From G963665495 sp963677785 (GTDB lineage Bacteria > Desulfobacterota > Desulfovibrionia > Desulfovibrionales > Desulfovibrionaceae): 64,000 bases of DNA. The position numbers and the translations under genes are program-made. Shown one piece after another: positions 1 through 8,901 of the stretch. Every line of letters begins with the position of its first letter. The first letter of the stretch is position 1. The notes beneath the pieces were generated by a model. The model was not told the origin of the DNA, made no database searches, and saw only the letters and a program-made list of their open reading frames with translations. The stretch is taken from assembly GCA_963677785.2 (NCBI GenBank), contig CAXXDH010000003.1, positions 2,542,001-2,606,000 on the forward strand. The letters are read 5' to 3'.

Positions 1-509
1 GTACGGCTCTTTCCTTTGTTGTGACGATCACAGGCGCCATTCTGATTTTGCTGCTTACCGACATGACACTACTGACCAAAGTTACGGGCAAACTGGAACA
101 GCCCATGATGGGTATTGTCGGTACGTTGGCCGTCCTGGCCATGACGTGGGCCTGCTGGTACCTGTTCGTCCAGGTGCTCGGCGTCGATAAAACCACATAC
201 TTTGTGAAGGTTCCCATTTGCTTTGTTTTCGGCGTATTCCTGGCCGATACCCTGATGCAGCATCAGCTCTTTGCCGGTATGGCGCAGCCCAAGCGCGGTC
301 TTTTGTTGACGCTGCTCGCCGCGTTTTATGGGTTCATCATGTATTTTCTATATGCAGCTTTCGGCCCGCTGCTCACTGGAGTCGACCTGCCCGCGGGGGC
401 CCCGACGTATGATCAAGAACTCTTTGTTGCCAATGCGTTGTTGTCCATCACCTTTCCTGTCATCGTTACCGTCTCTGATTATTTCGAATTCTGGCCCATA
501 AAACGTTAA
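1..509 (+). CDS. Integral membrane protein, 3' part only
   Basis: The reading frame is open from the left edge, so this is the C-terminal part (about 169 residues) of a longer gene. It is strongly hydrophobic with about five likely membrane spans, and it ends in a short charged tail after a Tyr-Phe-Glu-Phe-Trp-Pro motif. A GTG at 21 is not needed as a start because the frame runs upstream of it. I do not recognise the family; a transporter or membrane subunit is possible, but nothing here shows a substrate. A strong terminator follows at 553-592, so it ends its own transcript and is not part of the mop operon. Confidence 0.7.
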   Translation, partial: TALSFVVTITGAILILLLTDMTLLTKVTGKLEQPMMGIVGTLAVLAMTWACWYLFVQVLGVDKTTYFVKVPICFVFGVFLADTLMQHQLFAGMAQPKRGLLLTLLAAFYGFIMYFLYAAFGPLLTGVDLPAGAPTYDQELFVANALLSITFPVIVTVSDYFEFWPIKR

Positions 510-552
510 GTTGTTTCGGGGGCGCGCCGGTTGACACCGTACCGGCATGAGG

Positions 553-592
553 GCCCGTACGTTCCTTGGCAAAGGAACGTACGGGCTTTTTT
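553..592 (+). terminator. Rho-independent terminator
   Basis: A perfect 15-bp stem (553-567 with 572-586) closes a 4-nt loop and is followed by a run of six T. It lies 44 nt after the stop of the membrane-protein gene and insulates it from the mop promoter. Confidence 0.93.
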
Positions 593-660
593 AAGGTCGT
601 TGTGCCTCAAACCGGACTTTCAGGAACATGTTGCGCCTGTCTCAGAGTGCATCCGCAGTC

Positions 661-684
661 TTTACATAGTGCCTTACATGTAAA
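661..684. promoter_or_regulatory. Inverted repeat upstream of the sigma-54 promoter
   Basis: TTTACAT and ATGTAAA are separated by 10 nt and lie about 90-113 nt upstream of the sigma-54 promoter, a normal distance for an enhancer-binding protein. The activator gene at 6590 is the obvious candidate to bind here. The dyad is seen in the sequence; its function is inferred. Confidence 0.4.
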
Positions 685-773
685 GGAGATTCTAACGTGT
701 TGGAAATGTACAGCTGTGCGGGTTCCGTAAAATAAAATGAATTATTTTAAAATGATATGCTAGTTTGTGAGGG

Positions 774-788
774 TGGCACATCCCTTGC
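774..788 (+). promoter_or_regulatory. Sigma-54 (-24/-12) promoter of mop
   Basis: TGGCAC-N5-TTGC matches the RpoN consensus exactly, with the invariant GG and GC 12 nt apart. Transcription should begin near 800. That is downstream of the GTG at 767, which would otherwise extend the mop frame, and 18 nt before the ATG at 818. The promoter therefore decides the start codon. Confidence 0.88.
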
Positions 789-817
789 TTAATAAGGGGA
801 AAACACGGGAGCAAATC

Positions 818-3559
818 ATGAGTTCATTGTTGCAAAAGAGGTTGTACATCAACGGAGTGGAATACAATATTCTCGCTTCATCCAAAAGCACATTGGCTGA
901 GGTAATCAGGGAGCAACTGCACTTGACCGGTACGAAAGTAGGTTGTGGACAAGGACAGTGCGGCGCCTGTTCGGTATTGCTTAACGGCAAGGTCGTTCGC
1001 TCGTGCATTACCAAGATCAACCGCGTTCCTGAAAAAGCGCAAATCACCACTATTGAAGGCATTGGCCAGCCGGGCAGCCTGCATCCGCTGCAGAAAGCCT
1101 GGGCCAAGTACGGAGCCGCGCAGTGCGGGTTTTGTACGCCGGGTTTTATTGTTTCCGCCAAGGGCTTGCTGGATGAAAATAACAACCCCAGCCGCGAGGA
1201 GGTCAGGGATTGGTTCCAGAAGCATCGCAACGCCTGCCGTTGCACCGGGTACAAACCCATCGTCGATGCCGTCATGGATGCCGCGAAAGTGGTCCGTGGG
1301 GATGCTCCGGAAGATAGTCTGGACTTCAAGATGCCTGAAAACGGCAAGATTTGGGGATCGAAATATCCGCGTCCCACTGCGGAAGCCAAGGTGACCGGTA
1401 CGCTGGACTACGGCGCGGACCTGGGCATCAAGCTGCCCGAAGATATGCTGCACATCGGCCTGGTGCAGGCCAAGGTACACCATGCCAATATCAAAGGCAT
1501 AGACACTTCAAAGGCCGAAACCATGCCCGGCGTGCATGCCGTGCTCACCGCCAAGGATGTGAAGGGCAAAAACCGTATTTTCGGCCTGGTCAACCATCCG
1601 AATCACAAAGGTGATGGTTGGGAACGGCCTATTGTTTGTGATTCCAAGGTGTTCCAGTACGGCGACGTGGTGGCTCTGGTCTGTGCCAGCAGTTATGAAG
1701 AAGCTCAGGCGGCCGCTGATGCCGTGGTGCTTGATCTCGAGACCTTGCCCGCCTACATGAGCGCCCCGGAAGCCATGGCCGACGACGCCATTGAAATTCA
1801 TCCCGGAACGCCCAATATCTATTTTGATCAGCCGCTGAAAAAAGGTGACGAGACAGGCCCCATTTTCGATAGTGACGATGTGGTCATAGCGGAAGGCAAT
1901 TTCATCAGCAGCCGCCAGCCGCACATGCCCATCGAACCAGACGTTGCTTTTGCATACCTTGACGACGACGAGTTGCTGCATATTCACAGCAAATCCATTG
2001 CAGTGCATTTGCATGCGTTCATGATTGCCGAAGGCTTGGGTTTGACCCCTGACAAGATTGCCGTGGCCTCGAATCCAATGGGCGGCACTTTCGGCTACAA
2101 ATTGAGCCCCACCTCGGAAGCCCTGCTGGGCGTGGCCGTACTGGCCACCGGACGTCCGTGCTTCCTGCGGTACAACTACTACCAGCAGATGACCTATACG
2201 GGGAAACGTTCGCCGTTCCACATCCACGCGCGTATGGCCGCGGACAAGAAAACCGGCCGCATTGTGGCTCTGGAGCATGAATACGCGGTGGACCATGGTC
2301 CGTATTGCGAGATGGGCAATGCCCTGACAGGCCGCGGCATCCAGTTCACCGGCTCAGGCTACGACATTCCGAATATCCGGGCGTTGGGGCAGTGCGTCTG
2401 CACCAACCACACCTGGGGCTCCGCGTTCCGTGGTTTCGGCGGACCGCAGGCTTTCCTGGCGGGCGAATCCCTGGCGGACGAGCTGGCGTACGCGCTCGGT
2501 CAGGATCCTCTGGAATTTCGCTATAACAACTGCTATCGCGAAGGCGCTACAACTCCCACCGGACAAAAACCCGACGTCATCAGTTTTCCGGAAATGTTCG
2601 ACGCCCTGCGGCCCAAATATCAGGCGGCCAAGGAAAAGGCGGCCAAGGAATCCACGGACGCGGTCAAAAAAGGCGTGGGTCTGGCCCTGGGCATCTACGG
2701 CGCGGGTGCTGACGGCGTGGAAAGCGCGGACGTCTTTGTCCAGTACGACGCTGACAACGGCGTGACTGTGGGCGCTTCCTGGGAAGACCACGGACAGGGT
2801 GCCGACATCGGCGCCGTGGGTACCGCGCATGAGGCCCTGAGCCCCATGAACATTCCGCCGGACAAAATCCGCTTCAGCTGGCCGGATTCCCTGCTGCAGC
2901 CTCCCGCAGGTCCGGCGGGCGCCTCCCGTTCGCAGGTTGTTGTCGGCGGCGCCATTCGTGTGGCTTGCGAAGCCCTGATGCAGGGGCTGAAAAAGGCGGA
3001 CGGCAGCTTCATGACCTATGATGAAGCCGTGGCCGCAGGCAAACCCACCCGTTTCGACGGCACCTACAGCCTGCCCGGCGAGGTCTGCGATCCGGAAACC
3101 GGACTCGGCAGCCCGTTCCTGAGTTTTATGTACGTCATCTACATGTCGGAAGTCTCTGTTGAGATCGCCACCGGCAAGGTCAAAGTGGATAAAATGACCT
3201 GCATGGCCGATCTCGGCAAGATCAACAACTTCCTGGCCACCGACGGGCAGATTTACGGATGTATGGCCCAGGGGATCGGCCTGGCGTTGACCGAGGACTT
3301 CGAGGACATCAAAAAGCACTCCACAATGGCCGGAGCGGGATTCCCCTATATCGAGAGCATCCCGGACGACATGGAGATTGTCTACTTCGAGAACCATCCT
3401 CGCGAGAACGGCCCGTTCGGCGCCTCCGGCTCGGGCGAAGGCCCCATGGTCAGCCCGCATGTCGCCGTCCTGAACGGAATCCGCAACGCCTGCGGAGCTC
3501 GAATCTACACACTGCCAGCCAAGCCTGAGAAGGTTTTGGAAGCGCTGAATAATCTGTAA
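818..3559 (+). CDS. mop: Aldehyde oxidoreductase, molybdenum cofactor (Mop)
   Basis: A 913-aa member of the xanthine oxidase family. It oxidises aldehydes to carboxylic acids at a molybdopterin-cytosine-dinucleotide Mo site and passes electrons through two [2Fe-2S] clusters. The plant-ferredoxin cluster cysteines are C43, C48, C51 and C63; the second cluster uses C103, C106, C140 and C142. The catalytic glutamate is E874 in GASGSGEG. There is no FAD domain, and the layout follows D. gigas Mop (907 aa) along the whole length. I chose ATG 818 because GGGAG lies 6 nt before it and the sigma-54 promoter overlaps the longer frame. The Fe-ADHs downstream suggest a route alcohol to aldehyde to acid. 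The natural substrate is not shown by the sequence. Confidence 0.95.
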   Translation: MSSLLQKRLYINGVEYNILASSKSTLAEVIREQLHLTGTKVGCGQGQCGACSVLLNGKVVRSCITKINRVPEKAQITTIEGIGQPGSLHPLQKAWAKYGAAQCGFCTPGFIVSAKGLLDENNNPSREEVRDWFQKHRNACRCTGYKPIVDAVMDAAKVVRGDAPEDSLDFKMPENGKIWGSKYPRPTAEAKVTGTLDYGADLGIKLPEDMLHIGLVQAKVHHANIKGIDTSKAETMPGVHAVLTAKDVKGKNRIFGLVNHPNHKGDGWERPIVCDSKVFQYGDVVALVCASSYEEAQAAADAVVLDLETLPAYMSAPEAMADDAIEIHPGTPNIYFDQPLKKGDETGPIFDSDDVVIAEGNFISSRQPHMPIEPDVAFAYLDDDELLHIHSKSIAVHLHAFMIAEGLGLTPDKIAVASNPMGGTFGYKLSPTSEALLGVAVLATGRPCFLRYNYYQQMTYTGKRSPFHIHARMAADKKTGRIVALEHEYAVDHGPYCEMGNALTGRGIQFTGSGYDIPNIRALGQCVCTNHTWGSAFRGFGGPQAFLAGESLADELAYALGQDPLEFRYNNCYREGATTPTGQKPDVISFPEMFDALRPKYQAAKEKAAKESTDAVKKGVGLALGIYGAGADGVESADVFVQYDADNGVTVGASWEDHGQGADIGAVGTAHEALSPMNIPPDKIRFSWPDSLLQPPAGPAGASRSQVVVGGAIRVACEALMQGLKKADGSFMTYDEAVAAGKPTRFDGTYSLPGEVCDPETGLGSPFLSFMYVIYMSEVSVEIATGKVKVDKMTCMADLGKINNFLATDGQIYGCMAQGIGLALTEDFEDIKKHSTMAGAGFPYIESIPDDMEIVYFENHPRENGPFGASGSGEGPMVSPHVAVLNGIRNACGARIYTLPAKPEKVLEALNNL

Positions 3560-3570
3560 TAAGGCGACAG

Positions 3571-3589
3571 GCCCCCGCAACGCGGGGGC
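3571..3589 (+). terminator. Stem-loop after mop
   Basis: A perfect 8-bp G/C stem (3571-3578 with 3582-3589) with a 3-nt loop begins 11 nt after the mop stop. The T-run is weak and offset, so it may only partly terminate, or may protect the mop 3' end and let some readthrough into the ADH genes. Confidence 0.5.
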
Positions 3590-3673
3590 CATGCCTCCTC
3601 ATTTTTATATTGTTATCAGCGTCGACGCCATAAGACGCCGGCAATCTGCAATCTAAACTAAACGAGGCGAGCT

Positions 3674-4837
3674 ATGATTACTGCGTTTCAACTGGCCAAC
3701 ATGATTTTCACTGGTGCGGGCGCATTGGAAAAAATGCCTGAAACAATCAAGATGAACGGTTTGAAGAAACCGCTTGTTGTAACGGATAAAGGTATTGTGA
3801 ATGCGGGCCTGGCCAAAAAGGTGGAAGAGGCATTGAGCGCCGCCGACATTCCTTATGCCTTGTATGACGAGGTTGTGGCCAATCCCAATGAAAAGAACGC
3901 GGAAGATTCTTTTGCTTTGTACGAAAAAGAAGGCTGCGACTGCCTGATCGGGCTGGGCGGCGGCAGTTCCATGGATGCGGCCAAAGCCTGCGGCATTCTG
4001 GCCACCAGCGGCGGTCCCATTGATGCCTACCGCGGCATGGGCTTGCTCAAGGCGGACATTCCTTTTTATATCGCAGTGCCCACCACCGCCGGCACTGGCT
4101 CCGAATCCACCTCGGCCTCGATCATCACCAACACCAGAGGCGACCACAACTGGAAAATGGTCATCCTGGACGGTCGGTTGTTGCCCAACGTCGCCGTCAT
4201 CGATCCGCTGATGATGACCGGCCTGCCGCCGCATATCACCGCTTCCACCGGTATGGACGCCATGACCCATGCACTGGAGGCGTACATTTCCATCGGCGCC
4301 ATGGAATATACCGACGCCATCGCTATTGGCGCCATCGAACTGGTCTTCAAATATCTGCGCCGGGCCGTGGGCAACGGCAACGATATCGAAGCGCGCGAAA
4401 AAATGGCCTATGCCCAGACCATGGCCGGTATGGCCTTCACCAACGCCGGGTTGGGGCTTGTGCACTCCATGGCCCATCCCTTGAGCGCTTTCTACAATAT
4501 CTCCCACGGCAACGCCAACGCGGTCTGTCTGCCCGTGGTGCTCGAATACAACAAGATCGTCTGCCGCGAGAAAATGGGGCGTATCGCCAAGGCCAGCGGT
4601 TTAACTGATCTGGGCAACTATCCGGAAGATGCGGCTGTGGAAGCCATCCAACGAATCAACGATGAAGTGGGCATCCCCAGAACCATCACCGAATGCGCGG
4701 AGCAGATCGGGGCGAAAATCGACACCAAGGATATCGAACAGATGTCCGTCGACGCGCTTAACGAAGTTTCCACCTTTACCACGCCAAGAGTCCCTTCTTT
4801 GAAGGATATCAAATGGTTGTACCATGAAATCTGGTAG
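3674..4837 (+). CDS. Iron-containing alcohol dehydrogenase (first copy)
   Basis: A 387-aa group III Fe-dependent alcohol dehydrogenase, cytoplasmic, interconverting an alcohol and an aldehyde with NAD(P)H. The nucleotide-binding GGGSSMD is at residues 95-101. The metal ligands of the family are present as D195, H199, H264 and H278, and the conserved H268 is also there. The start has AGGCGAG just upstream. The next gene is a paralogue with the same leader (AAACGAGGCGA before each ATG), so the pair arose by tandem duplication. With mop it would make a two-step alcohol oxidation route. Family members with this outline include ethanol, propanediol, butanol and sulfoacetaldehyde enzymes, so the substrate is open. 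Confidence 0.93.
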   Translation: MITAFQLANMIFTGAGALEKMPETIKMNGLKKPLVVTDKGIVNAGLAKKVEEALSAADIPYALYDEVVANPNEKNAEDSFALYEKEGCDCLIGLGGGSSMDAAKACGILATSGGPIDAYRGMGLLKADIPFYIAVPTTAGTGSESTSASIITNTRGDHNWKMVILDGRLLPNVAVIDPLMMTGLPPHITASTGMDAMTHALEAYISIGAMEYTDAIAIGAIELVFKYLRRAVGNGNDIEAREKMAYAQTMAGMAFTNAGLGLVHSMAHPLSAFYNISHGNANAVCLPVVLEYNKIVCREKMGRIAKASGLTDLGNYPEDAAVEAIQRINDEVGIPRTITECAEQIGAKIDTKDIEQMSVDALNEVSTFTTPRVPSLKDIKWLYHEIW

Positions 4838-4886
4838 TATGCCGGTGTATGAACTTGCAACTTGAAACCAAACGAGGCGAAGAATT

Positions 4887-6053
4887 ATGATTTCTGCTTT
4901 TCAGATGGCCAATATGATTTTTACTGGAGCGGGAGCGCTTGAAAAAGCTCCTGAATCTTTGAAGAACAGTGGATTGAAAAAACCTTTGATTGTCACGGAC
5001 AAAGGCATTTCCAAAGTCGGATTGGTTGCAAAAGTTGAAGAAGTGCTCAAGCAGGCCGGTTTGGAATACGCGATTTATGACGGCACCGTTCCCAATCCCA
5101 CGGAAGCCAACGTATCCGAGTCCATCGCCATTTACAGAAGTGAAGGCTGCGACAGCCTGATCGGCCTGGGCGGCGGCAGCTCCATGGATACGGCTAAGGC
5201 CTGCGGCGTTTTGGCTACCAGCGGCGGCGACGACATCGGCCCCTATTGCGGACTCGGTATGCTCAAGGCGCCCCTGCCGTTTTACATCGCCATTCCCACC
5301 ACCGCAGGCACAGGCTCCGAATCTACCTGCATCGCGGTCATCACCAATACCAAGGGCGAACACAAGGTCAAAGGGGGCGTAATGGATCCGCGGCTGCTCC
5401 CCAACGTAGCCATCATCGATCCGTTGCTGATGACCGGGCTGCCGCCGCATATCACGGCTTCCACCGGCATGGACGCCATGACCCACGCCGTTGAATCGTA
5501 CATCGCGCTGGGTGCGTCCGAATATACGGATGCTTTGGCCATGGGCGCCATCAAGTTGATCTTTCAATACCTGCGCCGGGCAGTGGGCAACGGCAACGAC
5601 GTGGAAGCCCGTGAGAAAATGGGCTACGCGCAGACCATGGCGGGCATCGCTTTCAGTAACGCCGGATTGGGCATCGTCCATTCCATGGCTCACCCCTTGA
5701 GCGCCCATTACAACATCGCCCATGGCGACGCCAATGCCGTTATTCTGCCATACGTTTTGAACTTCAACAAAATCGTCTGCCGGGAAAAGCTGGCCAAAGT
5801 GGCCCAAGCCAGCGGACTCACGGATCTCGGCAATTATCCCGAAGATACGGCTGTGGCCGCTATCAAACGGCTCAACGCCGAAGTCGGCATTCCCGCCACA
5901 ATCAGCGAAGCGGCCGCCCGTGTCGGCCTGAAAGTAGACAGCAAAGACATTCCGGTCCTGGCGCAGGATGCCATGAACGATCCCACGTATCCGGGCAATC
6001 CGCGCGCGGCAAGCAAGGCGCAGATCGAAGCGCTGTACAACGAATGTTGGTAA
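4887..6053 (+). CDS. Iron-containing alcohol dehydrogenase (second copy)
   Basis: A 388-aa paralogue of the preceding gene, 49 nt downstream and almost certainly cotranscribed. GGGSSMD is at 95-101 and the iron ligands are D196, H200, H265 and H279. It differs from the first copy mainly in the substrate-facing region around residues 114-125 (one residue longer) and at the C-terminus. This suggests the two enzymes have diverged in substrate range or cofactor preference. The stem-loop at 6087-6121 closes the unit. Confidence 0.93.
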   Translation: MISAFQMANMIFTGAGALEKAPESLKNSGLKKPLIVTDKGISKVGLVAKVEEVLKQAGLEYAIYDGTVPNPTEANVSESIAIYRSEGCDSLIGLGGGSSMDTAKACGVLATSGGDDIGPYCGLGMLKAPLPFYIAIPTTAGTGSESTCIAVITNTKGEHKVKGGVMDPRLLPNVAIIDPLLMTGLPPHITASTGMDAMTHAVESYIALGASEYTDALAMGAIKLIFQYLRRAVGNGNDVEAREKMGYAQTMAGIAFSNAGLGIVHSMAHPLSAHYNIAHGDANAVILPYVLNFNKIVCREKLAKVAQASGLTDLGNYPEDTAVAAIKRLNAEVGIPATISEAAARVGLKVDSKDIPVLAQDAMNDPTYPGNPRAASKAQIEALYNECW

Positions 6054-6086
6054 CCACTCACCGGTAACAAAACACACGTGGCACTG

Positions 6087-6121
6087 CCGTCTCCCTCTCT
6101 TCCCTGCCTGGAGGGAGACGG
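6087..6121 (+). terminator. Stem-loop after the Fe-ADH pair
   Basis: A perfect 11-bp stem (6087-6097 with 6111-6121) with a 13-nt loop begins 34 nt after the ADH stop. A good T-run is missing, so termination strength is uncertain. Confidence 0.55.
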
Positions 6122-6589
6122 TCATGCTCTTCTCAATAATAATGCCTGAAGAAGATAATCCATTGTATTTTCGGACAAAGTGTTGGGCTGGCAGCAAAAA
6201 ATACGCCAGGTTTTTTTCAAAAACCCGGACACCGGCGTAGTCCATTCTGTTTTAACCGCTTTCCGGAACGGCTTTTTTTGTGGTCTTCGAAATCATTCTG
6301 ATCAATGACGATCTTAAGGACTTTTGAAGCTGGAGCGTGATCCGTTGAGGGATTTGAAAAATCATTGCACTGCACTCTGTCATATGTCTTTGATGCAGTA
6401 ATTTTCATTGTAATCAATCGGCTATGTAGTAAAATAAAAAATTAACGGAGAATTTTAGTAAATTCATGTCACGAAATTCCTTGTGCGCGTGCTATTAGAG
6501 GCGTATGGTAAAAAAAGCATTTAGGAGGATCCTCCGTGGCGTAAACGCGGCCCCCGTTATTTTTTCAAAAGAATTGGAAGGAGTGCGAC
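6122..6589. other. Intergenic region before the sigma-54 activator
   Basis: No gene is supported here. An AT-rich stretch (6417-6480) could hold a promoter, and a perfect 12-bp palindrome GGAGGATCCTCC lies at 6524-6535. A T-run at 6276-6283 follows a short imperfect hairpin. Confidence 0.4.
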
Positions 6590-8680
6590 ATGCATACATT
6601 CACTTCCGCAAGTTATCTTAGGCAGTTTGAGAATAAGCTTGTGGCGCAGTATGGAGAGTCTGGAGCCAGCGACTTTTACAGCACTTTTTTTTCCTCCAAC
6701 GGTTCGCGCTCCCTGTTTTGGAAAGAAATTTTCAACGCGCGCAGCAAGTTTCATCGTGGTGATCCCGCTGACTTCAGCCATATCCGGCCGCACATTCTGC
6801 GTTCCTGGAAACGTTCCCGTGCGGTGAACGCCCCCTGCGCGGGCATGTCGTCCGTACTTCTCAGCAATGAAGAACTGGAAGTAATTCTTAAGCGCAACGA
6901 TTTTCTGCTTTCCACAGCCAAGCCTATCATGGCTGAATTATTGGAAAATATTAAGCCAAGCAGTAACTCCATCATCCTCACGGATACGGACGGGGTTTTT
7001 TTGCAAACCCTTGGAGATGGCCGCGCCAATGGAGGCTCTACCTGTCTTCTGCCGGGCCTGCTCAGTGGCGAATCCATTGAGGGAACCACTTCCATGGGCA
7101 TCTGTCTGGTGGAGAAAGAACCCACCTGTGTTCTCGGCTGCGAACATTACAATCCCTATTTTGACGGCTGGTCCTGCGCAGCCGCACCGATTTTTGATTA
7201 CGAGAACAACATGGTCGCGACGATCTCCCTGACAATGAACAGGGAGAGTTTCAATCATCATACCTATGGTCTGGTTATCGCGGCGGCCAAAGCCATAACC
7301 GAACAGATGCGTTTGCGCCATCTGCTGCAGGAGACCCAGACCATAATGGAACTTCTGGGAGAAGCTGTTGTGGTGCTGGATGCCAATGGCTGCATCCGGA
7401 TGATGAACCGCAACGCCAAACAGCTGTTTCATGTCAAAGAAGATGTGATCGGAATTGATTTTAATGATATAGCAATAACCACAGGTGGCCAGTGCTTCCA
7501 GGCCCAGGATAAAAAGGCCAAAGACAACGAGTGCATCATGCGTTTAACCGACGGCACCATGCTGCAGTGTCTGTATTCCTCGTCTTCCACCCCGGAAGGC
7601 GGCCTGTGCGTCACACTTCGTGAAAGCCGGCGCGTGCATAAGCTGACCAACCGCATCACCCGGGCTAAAGCCGTTTATACCTTTTCCGACATCCAGGGCA
7701 CTTCCGACCAGATGCGCCGGGCGTTGCGCATGGCGCGCAAGGCCAGTGAAAATTCCATGACCACGTTGATTCTCGGAGAAAGCGGCGTGGGCAAGGAGCT
7801 TTTCGCCCAGGCTATCCACAACGGCGGCGACAGACGCGACCAGCCCTTTATCGTTATCAACTGCGGCGCCATTCCTCGTGATCTGGTGCAGAGCGAGCTG
7901 TTCGGTTATGAAGCCGGCGCGTTTACCGGGGCCACCCGCCAGGGCGCTCCCGGCAAGTTCGAACTCGCCGATGGGGGAACGTTGTTTCTGGATGAAATCG
8001 GCGACATGCCCTTGTCGGCCCAGGTCAGCCTGCTGCGGGTGCTGCAGGAAGGAGAGGTGACCCGTGTGGGTGGCAAACGGCCGCACCGCGTAAATGTCCG
8101 CGTTGTTGCGGCCACGCACCGGGATCTGGCCAAAGCGGTCGAGAACGGAACTTTTCGCCATGACCTGTATTACCGGCTTAATGTTTTGGTCATCAAGGTT
8201 CCCGACCTCGGCGAACGCCGCAGCGATATTCCGGTGCTTGCCAACTTTTTTCTGTCCAAAATAGCAAAAACACTGGACAAACAGCTGACAGGGTTCAGCC
8301 CTGAATCCATGAAATGCTTGAAAGCCTACAATTGGCCGGGCAACATCCGCGAGCTGGAAAACATGGTCGAACGGACAGCCGTCATGGCGGACGGGCCGTT
8401 GATCAACAAAGAAGACCTGCTCCCGGAATTCTGGACGACGGTTCCCCAGACTCCGCTGGAAGAAAAGGTCTCCATTCCTGGAAACATGGCCGTTGAGCCC
8501 GAATCAGGCCCTGGCAAACGGCCCAACCAGGACAAGCAGCGTGTCGTTGACGCGCTGCAAAAAGCCCGCGGCAATGTCCGGGCCGCGGCCAAGGACGTAG
8601 GAGTGTCCCGAGTGACGCTCTATGCGCACATCCGCCGCTACGGTCTCTCGCTGGAATCATTTCGACAGCAGCGGCAGTGA
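6590..8680 (+). CDS. Sigma-54-dependent activator (GAF-PAS-AAA-Fis), AcoR type
   Basis: A 696-aa enhancer-binding protein that activates RpoN promoters by ATP hydrolysis. A GAF-like sensor covers roughly residues 100-245 and a PAS domain about 250-345. The AAA+ domain has Walker A GESGVGKE (396-403), the sigma-54 contact loop GAFTGA (443-448) and Walker B FLDEIGD (466-472). A Fis-type helix-turn-helix sits near 661-685. AAGGAG lies just before the ATG. It has no receiver domain, so it senses a ligand directly, as AcoR and DhaR relatives do. The only sigma-54 promoter I see in the neighbourhood is that of mop, which makes mop and the ADH pair the likely regulon. Confidence 0.93.
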   Translation: MHTFTSASYLRQFENKLVAQYGESGASDFYSTFFSSNGSRSLFWKEIFNARSKFHRGDPADFSHIRPHILRSWKRSRAVNAPCAGMSSVLLSNEELEVILKRNDFLLSTAKPIMAELLENIKPSSNSIILTDTDGVFLQTLGDGRANGGSTCLLPGLLSGESIEGTTSMGICLVEKEPTCVLGCEHYNPYFDGWSCAAAPIFDYENNMVATISLTMNRESFNHHTYGLVIAAAKAITEQMRLRHLLQETQTIMELLGEAVVVLDANGCIRMMNRNAKQLFHVKEDVIGIDFNDIAITTGGQCFQAQDKKAKDNECIMRLTDGTMLQCLYSSSSTPEGGLCVTLRESRRVHKLTNRITRAKAVYTFSDIQGTSDQMRRALRMARKASENSMTTLILGESGVGKELFAQAIHNGGDRRDQPFIVINCGAIPRDLVQSELFGYEAGAFTGATRQGAPGKFELADGGTLFLDEIGDMPLSAQVSLLRVLQEGEVTRVGGKRPHRVNVRVVAATHRDLAKAVENGTFRHDLYYRLNVLVIKVPDLGERRSDIPVLANFFLSKIAKTLDKQLTGFSPESMKCLKAYNWPGNIRELENMVERTAVMADGPLINKEDLLPEFWTTVPQTPLEEKVSIPGNMAVEPESGPGKRPNQDKQRVVDALQKARGNVRAAAKDVGVSRVTLYAHIRRYGLSLESFRQQRQ

Positions 8681-8795
8681 GTTGGGAACAACGTTTCCCG
8701 CGAAACGGTCCTAATAGTAAATATGCCTTCGTATTTTCCCATTGCGCCATTGGTTCATTTTCGAAAAGGCGCTTGTAACAATACCAATTAAAATG

Positions 8796-8823
8796 TTTAC
8801 ATTTTTTTATAGTTTGCTATATG
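8796..8823 (+). promoter_or_regulatory. Candidate sigma-70 promoter for the protease-nuclease fusion gene
   Basis: TTTACA and TATATG are separated by 16 nt in an AT-rich stretch about 80 nt before the ATG at 8902. Confidence 0.4.
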
Positions 8824-8901
8824 CAAAAAATAGACGAATTAGGAGTGCCTGCTAGATAGTAATTCAAGTCATATTTTATTGCAGTCCGTCCGGGAGGAGT
8901 C

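Noticed and set aside
767..817. GTG at 767 as the mop start
   Set aside because: The sigma-54 promoter (774-788) lies inside this stretch, so the mRNA should start after it; ATG 818 has its own ribosome binding site and matches the Mop family N-terminus.
2354..3592. A 412-aa open frame antisense to mop
   Set aside because: Shadow of the conserved Mop C-terminal half; no start signals.
3674..6053. Sulfoacetaldehyde reductase (taurine pathway) for the Fe-ADHs
   Set aside because: The family outline allows it, but no taurine transaminase, isethionate lyase or transporter genes are in the window, and mop/sigma-54 context fits general alcohol oxidation equally well.
4809..6245. A 478-aa open frame antisense to the second Fe-ADH
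   Set aside because: It mirrors a conserved enzyme gene, has no ribosome binding site, and its protein is His/Gly-rich in the way of antisense shadows.
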